Source: Echria macrotheca (Eukaryota > Ascomycota > Sordariomycetes > Sordariales > Schizotheciaceae). Taken from it: a DNA stretch of 64,000 bases. Of this stretch, positions 44,023 through 54,300 are shown piece by piece. The first letter of the stretch is position 1. Every line of letters begins with the position of its first letter. The position numbers and the translations under genes are program-made. The notes under the pieces are model-generated. The model was not told where the DNA came from and ran no database searches. It was given only the letters and a program-made list of their open reading frames with translations. The stretch is taken from assembly GCA_030411725.1 (NCBI GenBank), contig MU839832.1, positions 1,612,001 to 1,676,000 of the forward strand, written 5' to 3'.

Positions 44023-44952
44023 ATGGTCGCCATCCACTCTCTTGTCGCCAGTCTCCTCGCCGCCTCGGCGGCCCTCGTGCAGGCGCTGCCATCGTCTGCG
44101 CCGGCCGATACCTCGTCCAATGTCAGCGTCATCGAGGCGCGACAACAGGCCAACACCTCAACGGGCTGCGGAAAATCTCCCTTCAGCTCCGGAGTCCGCA
44201 CCGTCAGCGTCAACGGAAAAAACCGACAGTACACGGTGCGGGTGCCCACCAACTACAGCCCAACCAAGCCGTACAAGCTCATGTTCGCCTTCCATTGGGT
44301 GGGCGGCACCATGAACGACGTCTCGTCCGGCGGAACGGACCGCGAGCTGTGGTCGTACTACGGCATGCAGCGCATGGCGTCCGAGTCGGCCATCCTCGTG
44401 GCGCCGCAGGGCCTCAACAACGGGTGGGCCAACAGCGGCGGCGAGGACGTGGCGTTTGTGGACGCCATGATGCGCGACATCGAGGCCGCGCTGTGTGTCA
44501 ACACGCGCCAGCGGTTTAGTCTCGGTTTTTCGTATGGCGGGTCCATGACGTACAGCCTGGCCTGCTCGCGCGCCAGCCAGTTCCGCGGCGTCGCGGTCAT
44601 GTCGGGTGGCGAGCTCTCGGGTTGTGCCGGGGGCAGCGATCCGGTTGCGTATCTGGGGATTCATGGCATCTCGGACGGGACGCTCAGCATTGCGGGGGGC
44701 AGGACGTTGCGCGATCGGTTTGTGCGCAATAACGGGTGTCAGAATACCAACGCGCCCGAGCCTAGTCGCGGCAGCGGGGTCCATATCAAGACTAACTTTA
44801 GCGGGTGCAAGACTGGATATCCGGTTACGTGGATTCCGTTTGACGGTGGCCACTGGCCTGGTGCTGTTGACAATGGGCCGGAGAGCGGGGCGAAGTCGTG
44901 GGTTCCGGGCGAGATCTGGTCGTTCTTTACGCAGGCGCAGCTGGCCACCTGA
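44023..44952 (+). CDS. Feruloyl esterase (CE1), no CBM
   Basis: A single exon of 309 residues with a signal peptide (about 1-21) and a short propeptide-like stretch rich in Ser. The catalytic domain starts at GCGKSP and follows the paralogue at 22985 throughout: nucleophile Ser170 in GFSYGG, Asp in HGISDGT and His in PFDGGHWPG, with conserved cysteines. It ends right after the catalytic domain (FFTQAQLAT) with no linker or CBM1. Expected role: release of ferulic and coumaric acid from hemicellulose outside the cell. Divergent from the AA9 LPMO, which suggests joint induction on plant material. Confidence 0.92.
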   Translation: MVAIHSLVASLLAASAALVQALPSSAPADTSSNVSVIEARQQANTSTGCGKSPFSSGVRTVSVNGKNRQYTVRVPTNYSPTKPYKLMFAFHWVGGTMNDVSSGGTDRELWSYYGMQRMASESAILVAPQGLNNGWANSGGEDVAFVDAMMRDIEAALCVNTRQRFSLGFSYGGSMTYSLACSRASQFRGVAVMSGGELSGCAGGSDPVAYLGIHGISDGTLSIAGGRTLRDRFVRNNGCQNTNAPEPSRGSGVHIKTNFSGCKTGYPVTWIPFDGGHWPGAVDNGPESGAKSWVPGEIWSFFTQAQLAT

Positions 44953-45954
44953 ACGGGTGGTATCTTTGTGGGGAAAACAGGAGAAACGGCTCGTTGATGG
45001 AGGAAAGAGCAATTGTATTTACCTACCTACCTAAGGTACCTACCTACCTTGCCGGAATACTTCCGCATGGAATCTGTATGGGCGGCCCTTTATTGCCAGT
45101 GTTTACTTAAGCAAAGTAATAATCCCAGTATTTCTGGTCAGGTGAATGTTGAGATAGGTACCTTACACAGTCGGCTTAATCGTGGTTTGCTTTCCTTTCC
45201 CAGCTATGATATATTCAATTTCACTCTTCCCTCAAGTGCATGCGTTGCCAACCAGTTTATATCCAGACAAGGGACATCAGAAATCTGCTCTTTTCCCCAA
45301 TCTACCGGCCTGCCGTACAAGTGCCCGGTTTGATTCTGACGCGGAAGACAACGGTCTCCAGGACCCGCGACTTTTCAGCCGGATAAGATCCTCCTTCAAG
45401 GAAGTTCGAGCGTGCTTCCTTCAGGATATATGCTCCTTCGCTCGGTGCTTGTTTCGATATCGGCAGCGCTGCGTTGCATCTGGCCATTGTTCATTCCCCT
45501 CTAGTCTAGAACTGGGCAAGATGCTCTTGGACTATTGAGGTAGTACGTAAACACAGAGCTTGCATCTATGCTCTTGCGTCTATGCTCCTGCCTAGAATAA
45601 ATATCGCCGCAAAGCCTTTTGTCAACCAGGCCTTCCGGCAAAGAAACCTTTCCATCGTTGATATATGTGATTATAGTCGAAAATCTGCAGCAATCTCCAT
45701 GTCGGTAGCGTGAAGTTGACCACTCACATCAACATCTTGTTGCCTCAGCACTCTAATGGTATGAAATTCGGAAGTAGGTATTCTGGTCATCCAAACTCCA
45801 AACCCCCAGCCTCGGGCCCGATTTTGTTTTGTCTCTTTCTTTTTTTTTTTTCCCTCTTATCCTTAATATGTACATGCACCCAGCCAAGATTTGATATGTA
45901 CGAGTGTCATTCTCACAACCCCCCAACCCTTGCCAAAGTCAATGGTCTCCTGTC
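44953..45954. other. Convergent intergenic region
   Basis: Holds a long acctacctacctaaggtacctacc palindrome-like block (45021-45049) and a poly-T run near 45840. No convincing gene. Confidence 0.45.
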
Positions 45955-46670
45955 TCAAGCAGCAGGAGCGCCAGTCGACCGCCCCCAGACGGTAAAGTAC
46001 ACGGTCGTAACGCCCGCAGCAGCCGTAGGAGTCGGCGCAGCCACCGGGGCGTCCGTAGCACTCCCGTCATCGGTGCCGGTACCGGTACCGGTACCATCAT
46101 CTCCGTCGTCGTCGTCGCCATCAGGGTTCGTGACGGTGTTGCCATCGATTACACAGGTCGACTGGTAGCAGACCCAATCCTCGTCGCAGTCCTCATCCGT
46201 CTTGCAGGCGTCCCCTAGAATAACCACCTTCGTCAGAACCTTCTCACTTCTCTGTTCGTGAAAGGGAGGGAAGAATAAAACATAAACATACCAAGCTGCC
46301 CAGCCGAAGTACTTGGACCATCCCCGCCAACATCACCATCATCACTCCCCCCGAGAGTAGGCCCGCCCCCGCCGCCGCCCCCGATGGTCGTCCCCCCTCC
46401 GCCGCCGAGTCCACCACCGCCAAACCCGCCGCCAGTTCCACCGCCCCGACCGGCACCACCGCCGCCGTAACCGCCCCCTCCGAATCCACCACCACCAAAA
46501 CCACCCCCGCCTCCACCACGGCCGCCGCCACCAAAACCGCCACCGCCGAAGCCGCCGCCGAACTGGCGGGCTGCGATGGCGTTCTTGCGGCCTGCACCTG
46601 GACCTGCCGACGGGGGCGCGGCGGTTACGGCGAGGCCGAGGGTGAGGAGGGTTATGAGGATTGTCTTCAT
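45955..46670 (-). CDS. Secreted glycine-rich protein with C-terminal Cys motif
   Basis: Two exons on the minus strand, 46670-46292 and 46214-45955 (77-nt GTATGT intron), encode 212 residues. A signal peptide (1-18) is followed by a Gly-rich domain of GGFGGGG and GRGGGG units over about 70 residues. Then comes a compact Cys stretch CKTDEDCDEDWVCYQSTC, an Asp/Gly/Thr-rich repeat and a hydrophobic VTTVYFTVWG end. Glycine-rich secreted fungal proteins are often wall-associated or released at hyphal surfaces. The four cysteines resemble a small disulfide knot. No known family can be named with confidence. Confidence 0.75.
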
Positions 46671-48099
46671 CGTTTGGCCGGTTTTATGGAATTGTGTCTA
46701 CCAAGTTTCGGTTAGAAAGGGCGGTGGAAATTCATGCGATGACGGGCCCAGTCCTTTTTCGCGTGTGGTAGGGACAGTTGGGGGGTTTCGGTACAGGTAT
46801 CTCGACCTTTCACCGATGGGTTGGGTTGGGTTGCGACAAGGAAAGGGGAGATGGGAATCTTTTCTGAGGTATATGTAACAGGACCGGTATCTTACCTGTA
46901 TATATAAATTCCAGCCCGTGTCTATTACAAGACAAGATACCAGAGACCAGAATCCGAGATATATCAGAGATAACCAGGTGCAGATATGAACGACAGAAAA
47001 AAAGTCTTGGCAAAGATATACTGACCGCGCGGCTCTTTTATGCCCAGACTTTTAGATTGCCTCTCTCCCGAGCCCTGCGTTCGCAGTGCCGTATCGGCCG
47101 GACGTGGCTTTAATTCTCGATAGATTGGGAGAGGGGACAGAAGGGGGGACCGGGGAGTTTCTCCACCCTCCGAGGCGCACGTCACCAAGCCTTTTTTGGT
47201 TGGGGAGGAGGAGGACAGGACATATTGCGAGTGAGTGAGCTTGTTTTTTACGTGATTTATCAAGCGGGAATACACGGGCACGATACTCTTATTTCCCCGA
47301 TCTCTCGTTAAAATTATATTCTCCTTCGCTTGTTCTAGACAGACAGATTGCGAAGTTGCAAATGTAACAGAAGAGTGGCCAGGCTCGGATGGGATCCGAA
47401 AGGAGAGCCTGCCTATTTAGCCAAGACGGAGGAGTGCCGGGTGGTGTGGGACGCGCCGCAACCTCCGTCGCCGTCACTGCCGAGGGGAGCATACATCCAT
47501 CCTTCTAGAATCGCAGCTACAAAAACTTCACAACGAAATCTCTGCAAGAGCCCAATCTGCGGGAATGCAGCTTGCGTGTCGTCGACCCCAGAAGATGACG
47601 AAGCCTCATTAACGAGCGCAGATAACGTCCCTGGGTATGGTTATTGCGGTAAGCAAAACGGAAAGCGGACGCGGATGCAGTCAGGGGTAAATACAAGCTC
47701 TTCCGCGTCCCGGCGGCTGTCGGCTGCAGCCGCGTCAATTGGGTTTGTGATTACAATTGGCTGGGTTCTAGATCCCTGGCCGTAGTCTAGATGCCTATAG
47801 CATTTGTTGGAGATCGTGATCGCCAGCGCAGCAGGCAGTGCCGGCCGGACCGTCTGGACGGTATCCCGGCATCGTTTCCGCGCGAGCGGAAGGACGACTT
47901 GGGCTGTGGGTTTGGACAGATAACTTAAGGGATTCCATCGTCGAAACCTCCTACGTCATAGTGATTCTGGAAACGGATATTTCCCTCTAGTCAGAGGCTG
48001 GATATGTTCAAGCGTACCTATACTGTAACCGGAAACTCCCTGGTATCATCCCAAAAGACGGTAAAATCCCCAACTATCCGCAGCATGGACAAAGGCCGC
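46671..48099. other. 1.4-kb intergenic region
   Basis: A 145-codon frame at 47348-47785 has poor protein quality and no recognisable motif. Nothing else seen apart from the Gly-rich gene promoter. Confidence 0.4.
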
Positions 48100-49263
48100 T
48101 TACTGCTTTCTCTCCTGCTCATCCCTCCGGTTCCCATCCAGCTCTAGAGCTGTGTCCCTGTCATAACCCCCCGGCGGCTCCCGCGCAGGCAACTCACTCT
48201 TATACCCCAAATACGCCCCCGCCGACTCCGGACTTGTCGACCTCACAGGCAAGTATGTGCTCGCCCCAGAATACGACGTCGAAGGCGGCGACATCCCCAG
48301 GTGATACCCCTGACTCGGCGCATACGGCGCATACGGCGTCATTTGAGGATAATACGCCTGGTCCGGACTGAGATGCACAAGCGGCGCGCTATCCCCCCTC
48401 CCCTTCGGATCCCGTCGTCTCCCATCCGCCAGGGCCGCCTCCCGTCTCCGTTTGACGAAATAAATCACCAGACTGCCTACCACGAACAGCAGCAATAACC
48501 CCCCGACTGCCGCGCCCGCGCCAATCCCCGCTTTGGTTCCCGCCGAGAGCTCCTCACTCTTCGATGATGGCGCCGCCGTCCCCGCCGCCGTCCCCGTCTG
48601 TGTCGGAACAACCCCCGCCGGCGTACCGGGTGTATATCCCGCCGCGGGCGCGGTAGGCGGCACAAAGTTGTTCTGCCAAAAGATGCTGCTGCCCGACAGC
48701 GTGGGCAGACTCGCGTACGCCTCGAGCGACGAGCTGCCGGCGTAGAGGATGTAGGCGGAAGCGCAGTAGGGCGTGCAGCTGGCCATGGGCAGCTTGACCA
48801 GCGCCGTGGCCGCTTCTTTCTGCTGGTCGGCCGTGCAGCCGGTCCAGTTTGTTATGTCGCTGTCTGATGAGGTGTTCGAGGCCGTGTTGAGGTTCGCGCA
48901 TGCGTGGTTCATCGGGACCCATTCCATGTCGTGGAAGGCCGGGGGCTTGTGGAGACACTCTGGGGAGGTGAAGGACGGGTCGGTGCAGCCCGCGACGTAC
49001 GTGTTACCGTCTGTGTTGTTCCGCGCTGTTAGTATTTCCAGTGCTGAGAAGGGAAGGGAAGGGAAGGGGAGGAGGTTACAGCTGGCGTCGTAACACGCAT
49101 TGGAGTCGCCGATCCCCAAACAGAAGCTGCCGGCCATGCAGCACGGCCATGTCTTGATGGCGCTGTTGCCGCATGGGAGAAAGTTGCCCTTGGCCGCCGT
49201 GTTCTCGGTGTAGTAGCACGTCCCGTTGGCAAGATTGGGGTTATACAGAAGTGATGAACCCAT
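48100..49263 (-). CDS. Cys-rich single-pass membrane protein
   Basis: 387 residues in one open frame; the ATG at 49263 is the first real ATG. The ectodomain has about a dozen cysteines (NGTCYYTE, WPCCMAGSFC, NACYDASC, AGCTD, PECLH, HACAN, TGCTAD, SCTPYC) and several N-glycosylation sites. A Ser/Thr/Pro/Ala-rich stalk follows, then one transmembrane helix (about 246-270), KRRR, and a Tyr/Pro-rich cytoplasmic tail (YAPYAPSQGYHLG). It lacks a classical signal peptide, so the helix may act as a reverse signal-anchor-type insert. A possible small intron around NLLPFPSLPF was considered and not needed for the frame. This is a recognised fungal architecture of unknown function. Confidence 0.75.
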   Translation of the reverse strand: MGSSLLYNPNLANGTCYYTENTAAKGNFLPCGNSAIKTWPCCMAGSFCLGIGDSNACYDASCNLLPFPSLPFSALEILTARNNTDGNTYVAGCTDPSFTSPECLHKPPAFHDMEWVPMNHACANLNTASNTSSDSDITNWTGCTADQQKEAATALVKLPMASCTPYCASAYILYAGSSSLEAYASLPTLSGSSIFWQNNFVPPTAPAAGYTPGTPAGVVPTQTGTAAGTAAPSSKSEELSAGTKAGIGAGAAVGGLLLLFVVGSLVIYFVKRRREAALADGRRRDPKGRGDSAPLVHLSPDQAYYPQMTPYAPYAPSQGYHLGMSPPSTSYSGASTYLPVRSTSPESAGAYLGYKSELPAREPPGGYDRDTALELDGNRRDEQERKQ

Positions 49264-50141
49264 GGCTCCTCGCGCGGTGGGGCGGTTCAGCACCGGAGCG
49301 GGGACTTCATGTCAAGGTTTCGGGCGATGGAAGCAGATGCCGGTCGGCGGAGTCGAGGGGAAGTCGAGGGCGGGGGAGGCGAGGGACACACGGGAGAGTG
49401 GCGGGCATGAAATGCGCGCCGGCCATCCACGGCCGCACGCCATGTCTGCGTCGTGCATTATTTGCTGCACGGAACGCTTGGCTGTGTGTTGTCGGGCCTG
49501 GTCCGTTCTAGCTCGTGCAGCTTGACGAATGGGACGTGTTGGAAATCCCTGGAGTCGGACGGGCTGCAGGACGGCCAGCCACAGCCAGAGCGATATGCAG
49601 AGTTGCTATCAGATGAGTGGTTGAAGGTTTGCGGTTAATTCCGCAAGCTGGGAGCTTGGTGATTAGACCCAAAGGCGCTGATACAGGATGAGATTCAGGG
49701 GAATTATCAGAGGGATCTAAACAAAACTATCGGAACCGGTTGTAGGGTGGTATACACAGGTGGGCATAATTCAAGTAATGACACAGTCCGTATGCTCGAT
49801 TGCTGGTGTGTCGTTATAGTCCGAATCCATTTTTAGAGGTTGATAATATTCCGCGCGTAGCGGAATCCGGTACAGCCAGTAGGTGCAGATTTATCGCCAG
49901 TGCAGGTATGCAGTTTCTCCTTTTCTTTTGCCGGTTCGGCCGCTAGACGCCGCTCTCATCAAATCCGAACCTCCGGCAACAGTAGGTAGTAACAGAGTAC
50001 CCGAAGATCCCCTAGGCGCGTGACGCAAGATAAACTCTTTATGGGGTTAGCAGGCGGGCAGGCATACAAAACCCAGAGGACCTCATCTTCTCGTATCATC
50101 GCCCTACCATCCCTCCACTCGATCCTTCATACAGTATCAAA
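49264..50141. other. Intergenic, nothing recognised
   Basis: Divergent promoter region of the membrane protein and the orphan Cys/His gene. No ORF of protein quality. Confidence 0.45.
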
Positions 50142-50915
50142 ATGGAGGAAGACACCCCTCCCCCGTACTCGAGCTGGTTGGAAAACAAGCGAAATAAGGT
50201 GAGAGATCGTCAACTTGCTCGCCTTGCTCGCCTTGGGTTTTATCGAAAAGCACCACCTAGTCAAAATACGGAACCAACGACACATCCAAAGGCAGCAGGA
50301 ACTGAAACCACACAGATGACACAGCCCATGGCTGACGGTGGTAAAACGAACGTACAGGCGGCGGGTATGCCCCACGACAACGAGACCAGAAAGACGCCCC
50401 TTAACCCTGATGACGATGAAACGAAAGGACAGGCTCCTCTTGGAGTCCAAGGGAGCCTGTTAGATGGCCCTTTTCCACCGGAACGATATCAGGACAACCG
50501 TGTTATCGTGCTATGTGATAGATGTCGCCGTCTGTTCAAATATCCCATCAACATTTCGACAGACCCACATCACCTGGTACACTGTGGACGATATCACCCT
50601 GGTGAGTGCCTCATGAATCCTCCAACGCGAGATCAAAGCCTTACTTTGGACCCAGGTCAACTTATCAACCTCAGCAAGTTGGTCACAAAGAGGGGCGAAG
50701 AGTCCATGCGGAAATCGAGCGACTGGTACAGCGTTGCCCGATATGGGAAAGACGTCATATATGTTTATGACTGCTGCCTTGTGGAGGACAAGCCCCGTGG
50801 CCCCTCAAGGCAGCACCATATAGACATGACAAACCTGCTTGCAGGGTGCCGTACCACAGGTGGAGATGACCACCATACTTGGAAGAGGGTCCCGAAAGCG
50901 ACAAGAAAGTCTTGA
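50142..50915 (+). CDS. Orphan protein with Cys/His cluster
   Basis: A 257-codon frame with a Pro/Thr-rich, charged first half and a second half containing a zinc-site-like cluster: C125-x2-C128, H147-C148, H152, C156 (HCGRYHPGEC). The HCGxYHPGEC pattern resembles a zinc knuckle built on a His-x-Gly turn. A DWYSVARYGKDVIYVYDCC stretch follows. No family recognised. A 65-residue plus-strand frame at 50974-51171 (LVEAYGGGTRAGVLKF, NGHLELHDQQYLI) looks protein-like and could be a further exon, but no good donor joins the two. Moderate confidence that the first frame is coding. Confidence 0.5.
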   Translation: MEEDTPPPYSSWLENKRNKVRDRQLARLARLGFYRKAPPSQNTEPTTHPKAAGTETTQMTQPMADGGKTNVQAAGMPHDNETRKTPLNPDDDETKGQAPLGVQGSLLDGPFPPERYQDNRVIVLCDRCRRLFKYPINISTDPHHLVHCGRYHPGECLMNPPTRDQSLTLDPGQLINLSKLVTKRGEESMRKSSDWYSVARYGKDVIYVYDCCLVEDKPRGPSRQHHIDMTNLLAGCRTTGGDDHHTWKRVPKATRKS

Positions 50916-51601
50916 GTACACTGGAAATGAGCCCATAGGTCGGGGTCCTCCACTAGTCTTGCGTTGAACTAGAGTGGCACAAAGGATTTCTTTGGTAGAA
51001 GCCTATGGCGGCGGGACTAGGGCAGGTGTATTGAAATTTGTCTTGAATGGTCATCTTGAACTTCATGATCAACAATATCTCATTCGTCGACAGAACATCA
51101 CAGGAGAGAACGGACAGCCAGTGCAGATCTCTGTTGGTGAGATGGAAATAGGGAACAAGCTCAGGGTTTAGTCATTGCGGCAAATCCTGCCGAGTCTCGG
51201 TGGCCAATGCAGGAGTTGAACGGAAGGTTTACCACGTAATAAATAATCCCATTCAGCCAAAGACACTGGGCCCAGCCAGTTTCTTATTGCTTGGGTTACC
51301 TTTACCAGCCGTGCCACAATAAAACAGGAATGACTTCCCAAGTTTGACACGAAAGATTCATTGCTGCGCTGCAGTACCGCCACTACCGCGACGGGCCAAG
51401 GGGCTTCCCACAAAAACATCCAAGCAGTCGTCAGGGCTCTCTTTGGTCGTCACTGCAGAACATCTGCTCAGACCTGCATACGACAACCGCAGTCCGGGGT
51501 TCAGCCAGAGCAAACTCTCCGTCGACCACAGCTATCTAGCAGCTTTGCCTTCATCATCCGACTGCTGATGCTCCTCCGCTCCTCCCGTATCCCTACATCT
51601 T
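50916..51601. other. Intergenic with possible extra exon
   Basis: Contains the protein-like frame 50974-51171 described with the upstream gene. It has no ATG start, being open from a TAG at 50969. The rest is 3' flank of the RIO1 gene. Confidence 0.35.
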
Positions 51602-53269
51602 CTACCTCTTCTTCCGAGTCGTGGTAGCTACCAACCGTTTCTTAACCGCCTTGGGAATCTTCTCCTTCCTCTTCTCCCTCTTCGCTTCCTTCACTGCCTG
51701 CTTGTGCTGCTTCTTCTCGTCCTTATCTTCAAACTTCTTGCCCCTTGGTCTCCCCTTCTCGAACCGGCTCTCATCCTCGTCGTCGCTCCCTAGACTAGCA
51801 CCATCTCCCGATTCGTCTCCAGTGCTCTCCTCCTCGGACTCGTCGTCTGCTTTGTCCTCTTTCGCGCCAACTACCTGGTCAGCAAGGAGATTGCGGTAGA
51901 CCAAATCCTCGCCTTGAGCAGTCCCCAGCTTTTGCGCGTCCTTTTCAATATCGTAGACCTCGTCCAGGGTCTGTGGGATATACTGGTTGCGGAAGACTTC
52001 GTTGTCAACTTCCAGAGCTGCTATCGCCTCTTCACTTTCCGCCGCTGCCGGTCGAATCTCATAAAGGTGTTCGACAGCCTGAGACAGAGCCGGCTCTTCC
52101 ACAGGGCCCTCGGGAGCTGTGATGAAGTTGAAGACCGTTCGGTCTTGCAGCGTCTCGACGCCCTGGCGACGAAAGAAATCACCAACGTTCTTGATGTCCA
52201 TCCGCAGGAACTCGAGTGCGCGCGGGTGATCGTGCTCCACGGATTGGGAGACATCGATGATGTAGAGCTTCTTGTCGTTGTAGAGAATGTTGTACTCGCT
52301 CAAGTCGGCATGCACGAGTCTGCACACTTGGTACATTCGCCGCATAACACCCATGAGCTGGATATAGAGGTTCCTCCACTGCTCATCGACGTCGTCACCA
52401 GCGAGACGAGCATCCCGCAGCCGTGGGTATGCCCATCCTCGCTTGTCACCCAAGAAGCCCATGACCAGGACGTGCAGCTTCAGCTTGAGGGGCTCGGGGC
52501 AGGCAATGCCGGCAGCTTCCAGCCTTCTCAAGTTGCGAAACTCCTTCTCTGCCCAGAGTTTTACCATCTTCCTGTTGTTTCCCTTCTCGGCGCCATGTTT
52601 GAACCGGTGTTCACCCGTGATGTAGCGCTCGCGGTCCTTGAAGACGAGGATCGAAGTCTTGTACACTTTGATGGCCCGTTGTATCGGTGCGCCGCCGTCC
52701 TCTGGATGGAGCACAGCACCATAGACATTCGCCTCCTTTCCGGTGCTGATGGCTCCATGTATTTCGCTGACGATACCGCGGTTGATCATCTGCAGCAGGA
52801 TCATCCGTGTCCGCTGGTCCAACACCAACTCGCTCGTGGCCCGATCGGCCTTGTCTTTTTCTCGATCCTGGCCCTGCTTGACGTCGTCGAGTCGAATCTT
52901 TGCGGCATGTTTTGACAGAGCTGAGACTTGGTCATCTATGCTGGAGAGCGTGTTTGCTGAAGGTTTCTGTGGATTGGAGCGGGGCACGGCCGCGGGACCA
53001 TCGGCATGGGCGCTGAGGCTCTGTAACTGGCGTTGGCGGTTATACGACTTCGTCAGGTCGGTCGAGCCATGATCCCAGTCGTCTTCTTCCATTTCGTCTT
53101 CGGTGTCGAAGACATCTTCCAAATCGTCTTCCTCTTCGTGGTCAGCTTGTAGCGGGGTTGAGCTCGCGAGCTCTGTGGGCACTGGTTCGGTCGGTTCGTA
53201 GCCCTGATTTGGGCGATACGTGTAGGGTGGCTGGTGTGGCGCCGTCGACGAGGCCTGTTGAGACTCCAT
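51602..53269 (-). CDS. rio1: RIO1 atypical serine kinase
   Basis: A single exon of 555 residues. An acidic, Ser-rich N terminus (to about residue 140) precedes the RIO domain. The P-loop equivalent is STGKEANV (175-182), the ATP-contacting Lys is 201, the catalytic Asp is 322 (HADLSEYN) and the metal Asp is 339 (IIDVSQSVEHDHP), all intact. The C terminus is acidic then Lys-rich (KEAKREKRKEKIPKAVKKR). The kinase acts in late 40S ribosomal subunit maturation in the cytoplasm, releasing trans-acting factors from pre-40S particles, and is essential in yeast. It is divergent from atg17 across 1031 bp. Confidence 0.95.
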   Translation of the reverse strand: MESQQASSTAPHQPPYTYRPNQGYEPTEPVPTELASSTPLQADHEEEDDLEDVFDTEDEMEEDDWDHGSTDLTKSYNRQRQLQSLSAHADGPAAVPRSNPQKPSANTLSSIDDQVSALSKHAAKIRLDDVKQGQDREKDKADRATSELVLDQRTRMILLQMINRGIVSEIHGAISTGKEANVYGAVLHPEDGGAPIQRAIKVYKTSILVFKDRERYITGEHRFKHGAEKGNNRKMVKLWAEKEFRNLRRLEAAGIACPEPLKLKLHVLVMGFLGDKRGWAYPRLRDARLAGDDVDEQWRNLYIQLMGVMRRMYQVCRLVHADLSEYNILYNDKKLYIIDVSQSVEHDHPRALEFLRMDIKNVGDFFRRQGVETLQDRTVFNFITAPEGPVEEPALSQAVEHLYEIRPAAAESEEAIAALEVDNEVFRNQYIPQTLDEVYDIEKDAQKLGTAQGEDLVYRNLLADQVVGAKEDKADDESEEESTGDESGDGASLGSDDEDESRFEKGRPRGKKFEDKDEKKQHKQAVKEAKREKRKEKIPKAVKKRLVATTTRKKR

Positions 53270-54300
53270 GCTGAAATTTAAATCTAGAAAGAGAAGATTT
53301 TAGGCGTCAGAAGTATTGACATGTGGAAAGATGGAATGCGTCATCCAAGAGCCCGAATTTTTTGGTGGGATGGTTCGTCTTATCTTATCGGATCGCGGGG
53401 TCGGTCGCAGGGGTTTACCCACACAGCTAAAGGTCCTCGGCCAAGGAGAAGCTGGCTGCTCCAGGCGGCAATAACTCCTCTCCGCACCGTGAAAAGGGGA
53501 CGTCGAGTGGCGAATCGAGAGGGAGCAGATGGATTTGAGATCGCCCGCTACTTTTAAACATCTGTTTTGATATGTCTTTTGACTGCGGCGGTTTCAGGAA
53601 GCGGAGCCTTCAAGCAAGGTCAGGAGCGCATCTCGCAAAAAGATTTAGTTGTGTCGATGGTGATAGTGGTGTGGTTTCTAAAACAGGCTAGGTACGCGGC
53701 GACGGCGGGCTGGATAGAGGCAATTCGCCATCAGAATTCACGGTAGGAGATGGCAAGTGTAGACGCTGTTTCTTTGGGACCCTACTATCACCATAAGCTG
53801 AGTATCGTGGACATGGGACATACCATGGCGAACCAAGCACTTCCAAACCACCAGACCGCCATTCCCTGGCATTCTGGAACAGCCGACAGGTTGAACCTCT
53901 CCACATTGTTCCTGAGCCGAGCCATGACCGCGCTTGCAGGGCTAGGGCGTGGGAAGGACTCGCAGAGATTGGGGACAATCCTCAAACTTCGCGATTCATC
54001 GAGCTTCTGCAAAGTTTGAACGCGTGCAAAAGCAGAGGACGCGAACGATGGCCCGTGCTTCCTTATCGGCAAGGGCCCCTGGTTATCGGCTGTCGCGCCT
54101 GACATCACGCTTCGCAGCTGTCGGACGACTTGACAGCACGGGAGGCTCGAGCCTTTCGCGGCGGCGACAAGCAGAGACAAATGTGCACCCATCCATCCGA
54201 GCAAGCATCGAGTATGCAGCGCCATCGGCCCCACGCCATCCGAACTGCACATCCAAGTAATTCATCAGCATCCAGCTTCTTTTGATCACACATCTGCGCG
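53270..54300. other. Divergent region, RIO1 / Atg17
   Basis: Frames inside (such as 53788-54252 on the minus strand) lack protein quality. Presumably promoter and 5' leader sequence of both genes. Confidence 0.45.

Noticed and set aside
47348..47785. 145-codon plus-strand frame
   Set aside because: No motif, scattered Cys and Arg, no splice partner; composition like other non-coding frames here.
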